NCBI GenBank assembly: GCA_035651955.1
Contig: DASRES010000081.1
Span: 62,001 to 126,000 of the forward strand
Reading direction: 5' to 3'
Source of the DNA: Acidimicrobiia bacterium
GTDB lineage: Bacteria; Actinomycetota; Acidimicrobiia; IMCC26256; JAMXLJ01
Length of the DNA: 64,000 nucleotides
This document shows positions 1 to 8,078 of this stretch, one piece after another (position 1 is the first letter of the stretch; each line of letters starts with the position of its first letter). The position numbers were made by a program, and so were the translations under genes. Below the pieces are notes generated by a model. That model did not search any database. It had not been told where the DNA came from and saw only the letters and a list, made by a program, of their open reading frames with translations.

Positions 1-1616
1 CAGAACGACCGCGTGCCGACGAGCACCGACGTCTCGTCGTCGCGGAACCGCGCGGTCAGCGCGGCACGCGAGCCCTCGCCCTGCGCGAGGACCGTGACGT
101 CGACGCGCTCGCGCAGCAGCGCCGCGAACCGGGTCACGTTCGCGTTCGTCGTGCACAGCACGAGCGTGCGGCCGCCGGCCGCTTCCACGAGCCGGCACAG
201 CTCGTCGCCCGCGGCGTCGGCCCACTGCGGGTCGCTGGGCGGTGGCAGCGTCCGCTTGGGCACGTACAGCAACGCCTGCTGCCGCCAGTCGAACGCGGGC
301 GCGACCGCGAGCGCGCGGTAGCCGGCACCGGGGCCGTCCGCCTCCGGATCGCCGTCGTCGTTGTCCGGCGATGCGTGGGCCGTACGCAGCGGCGCGTCCG
401 GGTCGAGCCCGATGCTGCCGGCGAACGCGGGGAACGGCTCGCGCGCGCCGAGAGTCGCGGAGACGAAGACGGTCGGCTTCTGCGCGAGCACGGGACCGAG
501 ACGGGCGGCGACGTCGACGGGCGCGGCCCGCAGGAACGGCCGTCCCCGGTCCGACTCGACCCACACGACGTCGTCGTCGTGGTCGTCGATCATCCGGGCG
601 AGCGTGTCCACCCGCGCGGCGACGAGCCTCCGCGCGAGCGCGACCGCGGTCCCGTCGCTCGCCGATCGCTCGAGCTTCGCGAGCGCGCCGTCGACGTCGC
701 GGACGCGCTGACGGACGCCGGTGAGCGCGTCCATGAGCGCGGTATCACGGCCTGGGCGCACGCGCCCGTCCGCCGACCCGATCGCGGTCGTGAGCGCACC
801 GACCGAGCGCTCGAGCGCATCCGTCGCCGACTGCGCGACACCGAGGTTGCGCGCCCGGCTCGCGAGCTGGCTGATCCCGTTGGGCGTGAGCGACGTGCCG
901 AACGCGTTCGTCGCCGCGTCGGCAAGTGCGTGCGCCTCGTCGACGACGACCTGCGCGTGCTCCGGGACGATCCAACCGCCGATCGCCAGGTCGGCGCACC
1001 ACAACGCATGGTTCACGACGACCACGTCCGCGTCAGCCGCACGCGCGATCGCGTGCTCGGCGAAGCACTCGGCGCCGTACGCACACCGTGCCGCGCCGGG
1101 GCACTCCATCGGCGAGCAGCTCACCGCAGACCACGTCGCGTCGGACACGTCCGCGGCGTCGGCACGGTCGCCCGTCTCCGACGTCGCGGCCAGCGCGCGA
1201 CACGCGTCGAGCTCCTCGTCGAACGCGGGCCCGGGCGCGACGTCGAAGAGCGCGTCCGGCGCCGATGCCGCGGCGAGCTTCGCACGGCAGAGGTAGTTCG
1301 AGCGGCCCTTCACCAGGGCAAACGAGACGTCGACGCCCGCGTGCTCGGCGAGGTGCGGGAGGTCCTTGCCGACGAGCTGGTCCTGCAGCGCGATGGTCGC
1401 GGTCGAGACGACCGTACGGCGGCCCGACGCGACCGCGGGCGCGAGGTACGCGAGCGACTTCCCCGAGCCGGTGGGCGCCTCGGCGACGAGGTGGTGGCCA
1501 CGCTCGAACGCGTCGGCCACGGCATCGGCGAGCTCGTCCTGCCCTGGCCGTCGTTCGCCGCCCAGCGCGTCGACCGCGCGTCGAAGGAGGGCGCGCGCGT
1601 CGTTCAACTCACTCAC
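1..1616 (-). CDS. DinG/XPD-family ATP-dependent DNA helicase (partial, C-terminus cut by window edge)
   Basis: Superfamily 2 helicase of the DinG/XPD type, expected to unwind forked or R-loop DNA in 5'-3' direction with an iron-sulphur cluster. I translated the minus strand directly from GTG at 1616, and the frame stays open to base 1, so about 538 residues are visible. Walker A EAPTGSGKS lies at residues 46-54, a DEAH box (VVVDEAHAL) near residue 225, and the four-cysteine FeS region begins at C110 (RSNYLC) and continues in a C-rich stretch with SCSPMEC and AECF. The start overlaps the dnaB stop by 8 nt, so it probably follows dnaB in one transcript. The C-terminal helicase motifs are outside the window. 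Confidence 0.9.
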   Translation of the reverse strand, partial: MSELNDARALLRRAVDALGGERRPGQDELADAVADAFERGHHLVAEAPTGSGKSLAYLAPAVASGRRTVVSTATIALQDQLVGKDLPHLAEHAGVDVSFALVKGRSNYLCRAKLAAASAPDALFDVAPGPAFDEELDACRALAATSETGDRADAADVSDATWSAVSCSPMECPGAARCAYGAECFAEHAIARAADADVVVVNHALWCADLAIGGWIVPEHAQVVVDEAHALADAATNAFGTSLTPNGISQLASRARNLGVAQSATDALERSVGALTTAIGSADGRVRPGRDTALMDALTGVRQRVRDVDGALAKLERSASDGTAVALARRLVAARVDTLARMIDDHDDDVVWVESDRGRPFLRAAPVDVAARLGPVLAQKPTVFVSATLGAREPFPAFAGSIGLDPDAPLRTAHASPDNDDGDPEADGPGAGYRALAVAPAFDWRQQALLYVPKRTLPPPSDPQWADAAGDELCRLVEAAGGRTLVLCTTNANVTRFAALLRERVDVTVLAQGEGSRAALTARFRDDETSVLVGTRSF

Positions 1617-2973
1617 GCGCCATGTTGGCGAACTTCGTGAGGTGGTCGAGGAAGGCGAGGCGCGCGACACCGGTTGGGCCGTTGCGGTGCTTCGCGACGA
1701 TGACCTCGGCGGTGCCGCGCTGGTCCGACTCGGGGTTGTACTGCTCGTCGCGGTAGATGAAGCAGACGACGTCGGCGTCCTGCTCGATGCTCCCGGACTC
1801 GCGCAGGTCGGCGAGCATCGGCCGCTTGTCGGTGCGGTACTCGAGCTGGCGGTTGAGCTGCGAGAGGCACATCACCGGGCAGTCGAGCTCGCGGGCGAGG
1901 ATCTTGAGGCCGCGTGACATGTCGGCCACCTCGACCTGGCGGTTCTCGGCGCGCCGCGTGGACGTCATGAGCTGCAGGTAGTCGACGACGACGAGCCCGA
2001 GGTCGCCGTAGCGCGCCTTCGTGCGCCGCGCCTTCGCCCGCATCTCCATGACGGTCGTGTGCGGGTTGTCGTCGATGAAGAAGGGTGCCTCCGCGAGCCG
2101 GCCGACCGCGTGGCTGAGCCGGTTCCAGTCGCCCTCGGGGATGTTGCCGGTCTGCAGTCTCTTCGCGTCCACGCGCGCCTCGGACGCGAGGATCCGCTTG
2201 GTCAGCTCGAGGTTGCCCATCTCCATCGAGAAGAACAGGACGGGCTTGCGCACCTCGAGCGCGACGTTCGCCGCCGCGCCCAGGGCGAAGCTCGTCTTGC
2301 CCTGACCGGGACGGGCGGCCACGACGACGAGGTTCGACGGCTGCAGTCCGAGCAGGATGTTGTCGAGCTCGTGGTAGCCGGTCGGGACGCCGGTCAGCTG
2401 CTCGTCGCGGCCGTAGAGGGACTCCAGCTGCTCGAGCGCGGTGTTCAGCGACGTCGCGAGACCGACGAGCGACTCCGACACCCGACGCTCGGCGACCTCG
2501 AACACGAGCGACTCGGCGCGGTCCAACGTCTCGGTGACGTCGTCGGGCGGTTCGTAGCCCAGCTCGGCGATCTCGCCCGCGACGCTGATCAGCCGGCGCA
2601 ACAGCGCGAGCTCACCGACGATCTGCGCGTAGTGGCCGGCGTTCGCGGACGCCGGTGTCGTCGCCTGGATGCGCAGCAGTGTCGGCTTGCCGCCGAGCTG
2701 GTCGAGCAGGTTCGCGCGGCGAAGCTCTTCGGCGACCGTGACGGGGTCGACGGGCTCGCCCTGCCCGTAGAGCGACACGACGGCGTCGAAGATGTGCCCG
2801 TGCGCGGGCTTGTAGAAGTCGAACGCCTCGACGCGGCACTCGAGCGCGGCGGTGATCGCGTCGCGCGAGAGCAGCATCGCGCCGAGCAGCGACTCCTCCG
2901 CCTCCAGGTTGTGCGGCGGGACCCGCGCCGTCCCCGAGGACGGCCGTCGCACCTGCTCGATCGACTGGACCAC
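1609..2973 (-). CDS. dnaB: Replicative DNA helicase DnaB
   Basis: Hexameric replicative helicase that unwinds the fork ahead of the polymerase. The N-terminal primase-interacting domain begins at VPPHNLEAEES, and the RecA-like motor has Walker A ARPGQGKTS and a VVVDYLQLM Walker B strand. I prefer GTG at 2973, which has AGGAG ten bases upstream and gives 454 residues, the usual family length. An upstream in-frame start at 3117 would add an unconserved Arg-rich leader. There is no intein, although DnaB is a frequent intein host. Three DnaA-box-like sequences sit upstream. The gene lies downstream of rplI on the same strand, as in Mycobacterium. Confidence 0.96.
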   Translation of the reverse strand: MVQSIEQVRRPSSGTARVPPHNLEAEESLLGAMLLSRDAITAALECRVEAFDFYKPAHGHIFDAVVSLYGQGEPVDPVTVAEELRRANLLDQLGGKPTLLRIQATTPASANAGHYAQIVGELALLRRLISVAGEIAELGYEPPDDVTETLDRAESLVFEVAERRVSESLVGLATSLNTALEQLESLYGRDEQLTGVPTGYHELDNILLGLQPSNLVVVAARPGQGKTSFALGAAANVALEVRKPVLFFSMEMGNLELTKRILASEARVDAKRLQTGNIPEGDWNRLSHAVGRLAEAPFFIDDNPHTTVMEMRAKARRTKARYGDLGLVVVDYLQLMTSTRRAENRQVEVADMSRGLKILARELDCPVMCLSQLNRQLEYRTDKRPMLADLRESGSIEQDADVVCFIYRDEQYNPESDQRGTAEVIVAKHRNGPTGVARLAFLDHLTKFANMARE

Positions 2974-3060
2974 CGTGTCTCCGCTCCTGCACCCCGCCCG
3001 GCGGGGCATCGTCGCGTCGCGGGGCTGTGGGTTGGAAGTAGCGAAACCCTGTGATTTGGA

Positions 3061-3108
3061 TGTGGATTGCGTGTGCGTTGCGTGTGGACAACCCGGCCGT
3101 GATCCACA
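3061..3108. promoter_or_regulatory. Cluster of three DnaA-box-like 9-mers upstream of dnaB
   Basis: Between rplI and dnaB lie TGTGGATTG (3061-3069), TGTGGACAA (3083-3091, a perfect complement of the actinobacterial DnaA box TTGTCCACA) and TGATCCACA (3100-3108), spaced about 17-22 nt apart. Their position in the dnaB leader suggests DnaA-dependent control of dnaB transcription, or titration of DnaA. The boxes are seen directly; the function is inference. The rest of the 250-nt gap shows no other clear signal. Confidence 0.55.
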
Positions 3109-3222
3109 GCGAACCACGGGGGTGTGTCAGCAACGACACGGGCAGCGGTCCATGGTGCCGCGACGCGACACGCGCACCGCGGATCTCGTGGTGCGCGTGT
3201 CTCGTTCGGGACGAGCCGGGCG

Positions 3223-3669
3223 CTACTGGGCGACGACCGCGACGGTGAGGACCGCGTCGACGTCGGTGTGCAGGCGCACGCCGACCTCGTGGTCGCCCAG
3301 CTCCTTCAGCGGCTCGTCGAGCTGCACACGGCGCCGGTCGATCTCGACGCCGAGCTGGTCGCGTACGACGTCCGCGATGTCGGCAGCCGTCACGGAGCCG
3401 AACAGGCGGCCACCCTCGCCCGCGCGCGCACGGACCTCGACGCGCTTGTCGCGCAGCTGGGCCGCGACCGCGGTCGCCGCCTCGCGTTCACGACGGTCGC
3501 GCGCCTCCCGGTTGCGTCGCATCGCTGCCGCCTGCGCGATCGTGCCCTTGCTCGCACGCATCGCGAGACCGCGCGGCACGAGGAAGTTGCGCGCGTACCC
3601 GTCCGCGACGTCGACGACGTCGCCCTTCGTGCCGAGATGCTCGACGTCTTCGCGCAGGACGATCCTCAC
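3223..3669 (-). CDS. rplI: 50S ribosomal protein bL9
   Basis: Large-subunit protein bL9, which binds 23S rRNA near the L1 stalk and influences frame maintenance. The 148-residue product opens with the family signature [18 protein letters not shown] followed by [14 protein letters not shown] long helix comes next, then the C-terminal domain ending in LTVAVVAQ. The length is normal. The start is GTG at 3669, sharing GTGA with the rpsR stop, so translation is probably coupled. It is the last ribosomal gene of the rpsF-ssb-rpsR-rplI operon. Confidence 0.96.
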   Translation of the reverse strand: MRIVLREDVEHLGTKGDVVDVADGYARNFLVPRGLAMRASKGTIAQAAAMRRNREARDRREREAATAVAAQLRDKRVEVRARAGEGGRLFGSVTAADIADVVRDQLGVEIDRRRVQLDEPLKELGDHEVGVRLHTDVDAVLTVAVVAQ

Positions 3670-4148
3670 GCCTCGCCGCCCTCCTCGGCCGCGGTCGCGG
3701 CCGGCGCGGGCGCGTTCCCGGTCGCCTCGCCCGTGGCCTCGCCGTCACCCGCGGCACCGACGGTCACGCCCTCGGGCATCTCCGTCGCCTCCGTGGGCTC
3801 GGCCGCCTCGGGGGCCTGCTGCTCGCGCCCACGGTCGCGATCGCGGTCCCGATCGCGGCCGCGCGCACCCTTGCTGCGTTGCGTCACCTGCCGGACGCTG
3901 TAGGGCAGCAAGGCCATCTCGCGCGCGACGCGGATCGCCTGCGCGACGGCGCGCTGCTGCTGCGCGGAGTTGCCCGTGACGCGCCGGGCTCGGATCTTCG
4001 CCCGCTCCGACATGAACCGCCGCAGCAGGTTGACGTCCTTGTAGTCGACCCACGTGATGTTCTCCGACGTGAGGATCGACACCTTCTTCTTCGGGGTGCG
4101 CCGGCGGTCGGCCGCACCGCCCTTGCGCCTCTCGCGATCTCTCGCCAT
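3666..4148 (-). CDS. rpsR: 30S ribosomal protein bS18 with a long low-complexity C-terminal tail
   Basis: Small-subunit protein bS18, partner of bS6 on the platform. Residues 1-100 contain the S18 fold ([20 protein letters not shown], then RRVTGN and MALLPY); no cysteines are present, so it is the zinc-free form. The product is 160 residues, about twice the usual size. After [18 protein letters not shown] comes an RD-repeat stretch and then an acidic, Ala/Glu/Pro-rich tail of roughly 50 residues. ATG at 4148 has GAGGGAG seven bases upstream. A structured hairpin (4165-4199) lies just before the ribosome-binding site. The tail is part of the open frame up to the GTGA overlap with rplI. Confidence 0.93.
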   Translation of the reverse strand: MARDRERRKGGAADRRRTPKKKVSILTSENITWVDYKDVNLLRRFMSERAKIRARRVTGNSAQQQRAVAQAIRVAREMALLPYSVRQVTQRSKGARGRDRDRDRDRGREQQAPEAAEPTEATEMPEGVTVGAAGDGEATGEATGNAPAPAATAAEEGGEA

Positions 4149-4155
4149 GACATGA

Positions 4156-4208
4156 CTCCCTCGGGCCGGGCCGTCCCGCGCATCCGCGCACGGCCCGGCT
4201 TCGTCCGC
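4156..4208 (-). promoter_or_regulatory. Hairpin element, copy 1, leader of rpsR
   Basis: Between ssb and rpsR, read in the direction of transcription, an about 53-nt block forms a perfect 10-bp stem (GCCGGGCCGT with ACGGCCCGGC, 4199-4190 and 4174-4165). It is capped by a GCGC-GGAT-GCGC helix and ends in the rpsR ribosome-binding sequence GAGGGAG. The same block recurs at 43746-43800 before gyrA with one stem pair swapped from G-C to C-G, which keeps the helix intact. This indicates RNA or cruciform structure rather than chance identity. Confidence 0.7.
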
Positions 4209-4223
4209 ACGCGATCGTTCTGA

Positions 4224-4703
4224 TCAGAACGGCTCTTCGCCGTAGTCCTCGTAGCTCGGCACCGGTTCGGGCGCGGGGCGGCCACCGCCGCCCCCGCCAC
4301 CGCCACCGCTGCCACCGCCCGGCGCGTCGCCGCCGCCGCGGCGCTCGTTGCGCTCGACCTTCGCGGTCGCGAAGCGCAGGCTCGGACCGACGTCGTCCGC
4401 GATGATCTCGACGACGTTGCGGCGATCGCCCTCCTTGGTCTCCCAGGTGCGCTGCTCGAGCCGGCCGGTCACCATCACCCGGCTGCCCTTGCCGAGCGAC
4501 TCGCTCACGTTCTCCGCGAGGTCGCGCCAGCACACGACGTCGAAGAAGCTCGTCGCCTCCTGCCACTCACCGGACGCGCGGTCCTGCCAGCGACGGTTGA
4601 CCGCGACGCCGAAGCGGGTGTTCGACTGCCCGCTCGGCGTGTAGCGCAGCTCGGGGTCGCGGGTGATGTTCCCGACGATCGTGACCGTGTTGCCGTTCGC
4701 CAT
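4224..4703 (-). CDS. ssb: Single-stranded DNA-binding protein
   Basis: SSB coats single-stranded DNA during replication and repair and recruits partners through its acidic tip. The OB fold spans about residues 1-112 (NTVTIVGNITRDPELRYTPS, SFFDVVCWRDLAENV, GSRVMVTGRLEQRTWE). A Gly-rich flexible linker follows, then the terminal DYGEEPF, the expected acidic-Pro-Phe tip. At 159 residues it matches other actinobacterial SSBs. It sits between rpsF and rpsR in the classical operon, so it is co-expressed with the bS6-bS18 pair. Confidence 0.97.
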   Translation of the reverse strand: MANGNTVTIVGNITRDPELRYTPSGQSNTRFGVAVNRRWQDRASGEWQEATSFFDVVCWRDLAENVSESLGKGSRVMVTGRLEQRTWETKEGDRRNVVEIIADDVGPSLRFATAKVERNERRGGGDAPGGGSGGGGGGGGGRPAPEPVPSYEDYGEEPF

Positions 4704-4716
4704 CTGAAGTGCCTCC

Positions 4717-5052
4717 CTACCCTTCCGCCGCGGCGGCGCCCGCAGCCTTCGGCGGCCCGTAGACCTCCTCCGGGATGCGCAGCACCTTGTGACGGAGAAC
4801 CTCGTCAGCGAGAGACAGGACGCGGTGCAGCTCGTCCATCGCCGGCGGCTCGGCCCGGACCTGGAGGACGACGTAGTAGCCCTCCCACCGGTGCTTGAGC
4901 TCGTAGGCGAACCGCCGCTTCCCCCAGTGGTCGACGTAGCCGGGCTCCGCGCCCCGCGACTCGAGCAGCTGGACGTAGCGGGTGACGGCGGACCGGATCG
5001 TCTCCTCCTCCAGGTCCGCGTCGAAGATGATCATGACCTCGTACGGCCGCAC
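4717..5052 (-). CDS. rpsF: 30S ribosomal protein bS6
   Basis: Small-subunit protein bS6, which pairs with bS18. The core reads RPYEVMIIFDADLEEE, followed by WGKRRFAYELKHRWEGYYVV and the end of the ferredoxin-like fold, then a short Ala-rich tail. I chose GTG at 5052 because AAGGAGG lies eight bases upstream and the product (111 residues) then begins right at the conserved first strand. The open frame extends to 5274 but the extra N-terminus is unconserved Arg/Gly/Pro sequence. It is the first gene of the rpsF-ssb-rpsR-rplI-dnaB run. Confidence 0.94.
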   Translation of the reverse strand: MRPYEVMIIFDADLEEETIRSAVTRYVQLLESRGAEPGYVDHWGKRRFAYELKHRWEGYYVVLQVRAEPPAMDELHRVLSLADEVLRHKVLRIPEEVYGPPKAAGAAAAEG

Positions 5053-5329
5053 GGCCGTCACCTCCTTCGGACCGCCCGGGTCCTCGGACTCGGTGCGGGC
5101 TCCCAGCTCAGCCCGGGCGTGTGCGCCGGACCGCGAGGAGCAAGATCGGGTCTCGCGTGACGCCCGCCGACGGGGCGGGCCGCATGACCAAGCGGGGCAA
5201 TCTACCAGAAGGGTCCCGCGCTCCCAGAGGGTCCCGTGAGGCCCGCCGGCGCGACCGTCCCGCCGTCTCGACACGTCCTATCCCGACGAACGCTACCGAA
5301 GGGGTGTGACAGCCACCCGGGCCAGGCGG

Positions 5330-5752
5330 TCAGCGCCCGCCGAGCGGCCCCGTCTTGACGAACCTGAGCATCGCGTCCTGCAGCTCGTATCCGAGTGCGG
5401 ACCACAGGCTGGTCGCCGCGGGCTCGTCCCGCACGACGAGCGCGCTGACCCGGACGCACCCTTGATCCGCGAGGTGACGCTCGCCGTGCTCGACGAGACG
5501 ACGGGCGACTCCCCGGCGCCGGTAGCGGGGGTCGACAGCGAGGCGGTAGACGTTCCCGCGCCACCCGTCGAACGTCGCGATGACGCTTCCGACGATCGTG
5601 TCGTCCGTCTCGGCGACGAAGAGCGCACCGCGCGCGGCCATCCGCTGCAGTGACTCCTCGTCGTCGGTGACCGAGGGCGCGGCGGCGGCCCGTGTCCAGA
5701 GCGACAGGACGCTCCTGACGTCCGCGGGTGTCGCGCGTCGGACGACTTCCAC
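5330..5752 (-). CDS. GNAT-family N-acetyltransferase
   Basis: A 140-residue GCN5-related acetyltransferase that would transfer an acetyl group from acetyl-CoA to an unknown amine or protein amino group. The fold is recognisable from VRRATPADVRSVLSLW at the start, GSVIATFDG in strand 4, and the acetyl-CoA loop DPRYRRRGVARRLVEH, ending with LWSALGYELQDAMLRFVK. GTG at 5752 is the likely start; no strong Shine-Dalgarno is visible. It stands alone upstream of the ribosomal operon, with about 280 nt between it and rpsF holding the rpsF promoter region, in which I see no further gene. Confidence 0.8.
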   Translation of the reverse strand: MEVVRRATPADVRSVLSLWTRAAAAPSVTDDEESLQRMAARGALFVAETDDTIVGSVIATFDGWRGNVYRLAVDPRYRRRGVARRLVEHGERHLADQGCVRVSALVVRDEPAATSLWSALGYELQDAMLRFVKTGPLGGR

Positions 5753-5808
5753 ACCGCGAGCATGGCATCCGTCCCGCGGCGCGAGCGCTATGGACCGTGC
5801 TGCCGTCG

Positions 5809-6336
5809 TCAGCCACAGCCGCCGAGCGGAGCGACGGGTTGTGTGCCCCGGGGCGTCTCGAGCGCGAGTCGGTACTCCTGCGACGGGCGAGTCACCGGGC
5901 ACTGGGAGATCGTGCCGGAGCACGGCTCGAGCGCGTGGTGCTCGAGCGGCCGGCCGTCGCGGTCGAACAACGTCAGGTCGAGCGGGAGCGGCGCGCCGGA
6001 CATCGTGTACGCGGTCGCGACGTCCGTGGGATTCACGAACAGCATCCCCGCGTACGGCCCGAGGTCGCGACGCGCGCGCAGGCCTTCCTCGCGTTGCGTC
6101 TCGCTCGCGGCGACGATCACGCGGAGGCAGTGCCCGCCGAGCGCGACGCGCGCCTCGGGCCACGTGAGGAACGGGTCGGACGCGGGACGTGCGTCGCGCA
6201 ACGCACCGGCGAGATCGGGCGCGAGGGGCTGCGCGCGCGCGGCCTGGTTGCGGTCGCGCGCGAGCGCGTAGGCGGCGACCACGAGCGCGATCGCGAGTGC
6301 CCCGGCACCGAGCGCGACCGCGCGTCGTGGCGTCAC
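5809..6336 (-). CDS. DUF192-family membrane-anchored protein
   Basis: A 175-residue protein with one N-terminal membrane segment (about residues 5-24, AVALGAGALAIALVVAAYAL) followed by an extracytoplasmic DUF192 domain. The domain is marked by EEGLRARRDLGPYAGMLFV and the closing GTISQCPV segment; the two cysteines may pair. The biochemical role of DUF192 is unknown. GTG at 6336 overlaps the panB stop by 4 nt (GTGA), so it is translated together with panB, but no functional link to pantothenate synthesis is known. Confidence 0.78.
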   Translation of the reverse strand: MTPRRAVALGAGALAIALVVAAYALARDRNQAARAQPLAPDLAGALRDARPASDPFLTWPEARVALGGHCLRVIVAASETQREEGLRARRDLGPYAGMLFVNPTDVATAYTMSGAPLPLDLTLFDRDGRPLEHHALEPCSGTISQCPVTRPSQEYRLALETPRGTQPVAPLGGCG

Positions 6337-7211
6337 GCGTCGGCGGGCGTCGCCCCGTACAGCCCGAGGGCCTCGGTGAGATCGTCGGCGACGTGGTACG
6401 TCTCGTTGCTCGACGGGAACGACCCGTTGCGCACGTCGTCGGCGAAGCGCGCGACCGCGAGCGTCGCGTCCTCCTTGAGGTCCGCGTACCGCCGCACGAA
6501 CTTCGGGCTGATGCGGTCGTCGAGGCCGACGACGTCGTGGAAGACGAGGACCTGACCGTCGCAGTGACGGCCCGCGCCGATGCCGATCGTCGGTACGGGC
6601 ACGGCGTCCGTGATGACACGGGCGACCGCGTCCGGCACGCACTCGAGCACGATCGCGAAGCATCCCGCGTCGACGAGCGCGGTCGCGTCGTCCACGATGG
6701 CGCGCGCGACGTCGAGCTCCTTGCCCTGTACGCGGAACCCGCCCAGCGCGTGGACCGACTGCGGCGTGAGCCCGAGGTGGCCCATCACCGGGATCTCCGC
6801 GTCGACGATCGCGCGCACGATCTCGGCCCGCTTCGCGCCGCCTTCGAGCTTCACCGCGCTGGCGCCCGCGCGGACCAGCCGGGCCGCGTTCTCGACGGCC
6901 GCCTCGCGTGACACGTGGAACGACATCCACGGCATGTCGCCGATGATCATCGGGCGCGGCTTGGCGCGCGCGACGGCGGCGACGTGATGGGCCATGTCGT
7001 CGATGGTGACCTGCAGCGTGTCGTCGTAGCCGAGCACGACCATCGCGACGGAGTCGCCCACGAGGATCATGTCGACGTCGGCGGCGTCCGCGATGCGCGC
7101 GGTCGGCGCGTCGTACGCGGTGACCATGACGAGCGGGGTGTCCGAGCCCTTCCGGGTGCGGACGTCGGGCGCGGTGAGCGGGCGCGCGTTGCGCGACGCG
7201 TTCGCGGTCAT
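6333..7211 (-). CDS. panB: 3-methyl-2-oxobutanoate hydroxymethyltransferase (ketopantoate hydroxymethyltransferase)
   Basis: First committed enzyme of pantothenate synthesis: it adds a hydroxymethyl group from 5,10-methylene-THF to alpha-ketoisovalerate, giving ketopantoate. The 292-residue TIM barrel shows the family signatures MVTAYDAPTARIADAA, ILVGDSVAMVVLGYDDT (Mg-binding Asp), MPWMSFHVS, SAVKLEGG, VMGHLGLTPQS and PTIGIGAG. ATG at 7211 has GGAGG eight bases upstream; an alternative at 7238 lacks this. The cofactor-binding order is complete and no residue appears lost. It is coupled to the DUF192 gene downstream. Confidence 0.95.
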   Translation of the reverse strand: MTANASRNARPLTAPDVRTRKGSDTPLVMVTAYDAPTARIADAADVDMILVGDSVAMVVLGYDDTLQVTIDDMAHHVAAVARAKPRPMIIGDMPWMSFHVSREAAVENAARLVRAGASAVKLEGGAKRAEIVRAIVDAEIPVMGHLGLTPQSVHALGGFRVQGKELDVARAIVDDATALVDAGCFAIVLECVPDAVARVITDAVPVPTIGIGAGRHCDGQVLVFHDVVGLDDRISPKFVRRYADLKEDATLAVARFADDVRNGSFPSSNETYHVADDLTEALGLYGATPADA

Positions 7212-7327
7212 GACACGGGCCTCCACCGTCCGGGGCACGCTCGGCTCCCGGCGGCGCGGCGATGCTACCCAGGCGGACGAGTGAACGCCCAGGTCGGGCG
7301 CCCGCGCCGGGCCCTACATTCAGGGCG

Positions 7328-7501
7328 ATGCGCGCGTGCGAGAACTGCGCCCACGAGGACGACGAGCTCGTGCTCGTCCGCCGCGTGTACGTCACCCCCG
7401 AGCGGTGGGACGCGCCGGCGTCCTACGAGGTCGTCGACCCGCCGGAGCTGTGGTGCATCTCCTGCATCTCGCAGTACCCGAACGAACCCGTCGAGGAGTA
7501 G
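7328..7501 (+). CDS. Small zinc-ribbon-like protein (57 aa)
   Basis: A 57-residue open frame from ATG at 7328 to TAG at 7501. It begins MRACENC and later has WCISCIS, so two CxxC pairs frame the protein as in a minimal zinc ribbon. The middle is DDELVLVRRVYVTPE, with a charged C-terminus. It is oriented away from panB and toward the convergent DUF5318 gene. The spacing of the four cysteines and the codon usage support a real gene. The function is unknown. Confidence 0.65.
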   Translation: MRACENCAHEDDELVLVRRVYVTPERWDAPASYEVVDPPELWCISCISQYPNEPVEE

Positions 7502-7528
7502 GAGCGCGGCGCCGAGCGTCGCACTCGG

Positions 7529-7894
7529 TCAGCCGGCGTGCCGGCGCCCCAGGAGGAGCCGGCGGTCGAGGTGGTTCCACCGGCAGTCGGGGCAGACCTC
7601 GACGACGTAGCAGGCGAACTCGTCGATCGAGGCGCCGAGCTTCTCGAGCTCGCCGGGGAAGCTGATGCACCGGCCGTTCGCGGCCTTGAGCGCGTCGCCG
7701 TAGACGTACGACACCAGCCGCAGGCTGGCGTTCCCACAGACCGGGCAGTCGCGTCGTGCCTCCTCGCCGACGTTCAGCGCCGCCCGGACCAGCTCGGGGT
7801 GGGCATCACACACGTCGTGACGGCCGACACGCCCGCGCCGCAGATCACGCAACACCGCGCGCCGGGCGAGGGCGTAGTCCACGTGGCGAGCCAC
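7529..7894 (-). CDS. DUF5318-family protein
   Basis: A 121-residue actinobacterial protein of unknown function. It matches the DUF5318 pattern: VDYALARRAVLRDLRRGRV at the N-terminus, VCDAHPELVRAALNVG, a CPVCG zinc-binding pair, then YVVEVCPDCRWNHLDR with a second CxxC. The two cysteine pairs suggest one bound zinc. In Mycobacterium the homologue also lies near ino1 and its PadR gene, matching the neighbourhood here. I chose GTG at 7894 because it begins at the conserved block; the longer frame to 7963 adds only unconserved sequence. Confidence 0.82.
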   Translation of the reverse strand: MARHVDYALARRAVLRDLRRGRVGRHDVCDAHPELVRAALNVGEEARRDCPVCGNASLRLVSYVYGDALKAANGRCISFPGELEKLGASIDEFACYVVEVCPDCRWNHLDRRLLLGRRHAG

Positions 7895-8014
7895 GGCGAG
7901 CAGTGTACCGACGCCCGACCGGCGCCGATCGCGGCGCGCGGGCGGGGTCGTGTCCTCCGGCACACGTCGGGGACGGTGCTTGCACTCGGCCGCCGGGTAC
8001 CGTCATACTGACGA

Positions 8015-8037
8015 CCGATATATCGGCTCGATATATC
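8015..8037. promoter_or_regulatory. Palindromic operator upstream of padR-ino1
   Basis: A perfect 12-bp palindrome CCGATATATCGG (8015-8026) is followed three bases later by a second CGATATATC half (8029-8037), in a short AT-rich island in otherwise GC-rich DNA, 42-64 nt before the padR ATG. PadR-family regulators bind such ATAT-containing dyads, so this is probably the autoregulatory operator for the padR-ino1 operon. It may overlap the -10 region. Confidence 0.6.
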
Positions 8038-8078
8038 ATTCCGTCATATCGCCGAACACCCCCGGAGCCCGACCCCAA

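Noticed and set aside
375-1640. 421-aa plus-strand open frame
   Set aside because: Antisense to the DinG-type helicase, whose minus-strand reading has Walker A, DEAH and FeS cysteines.
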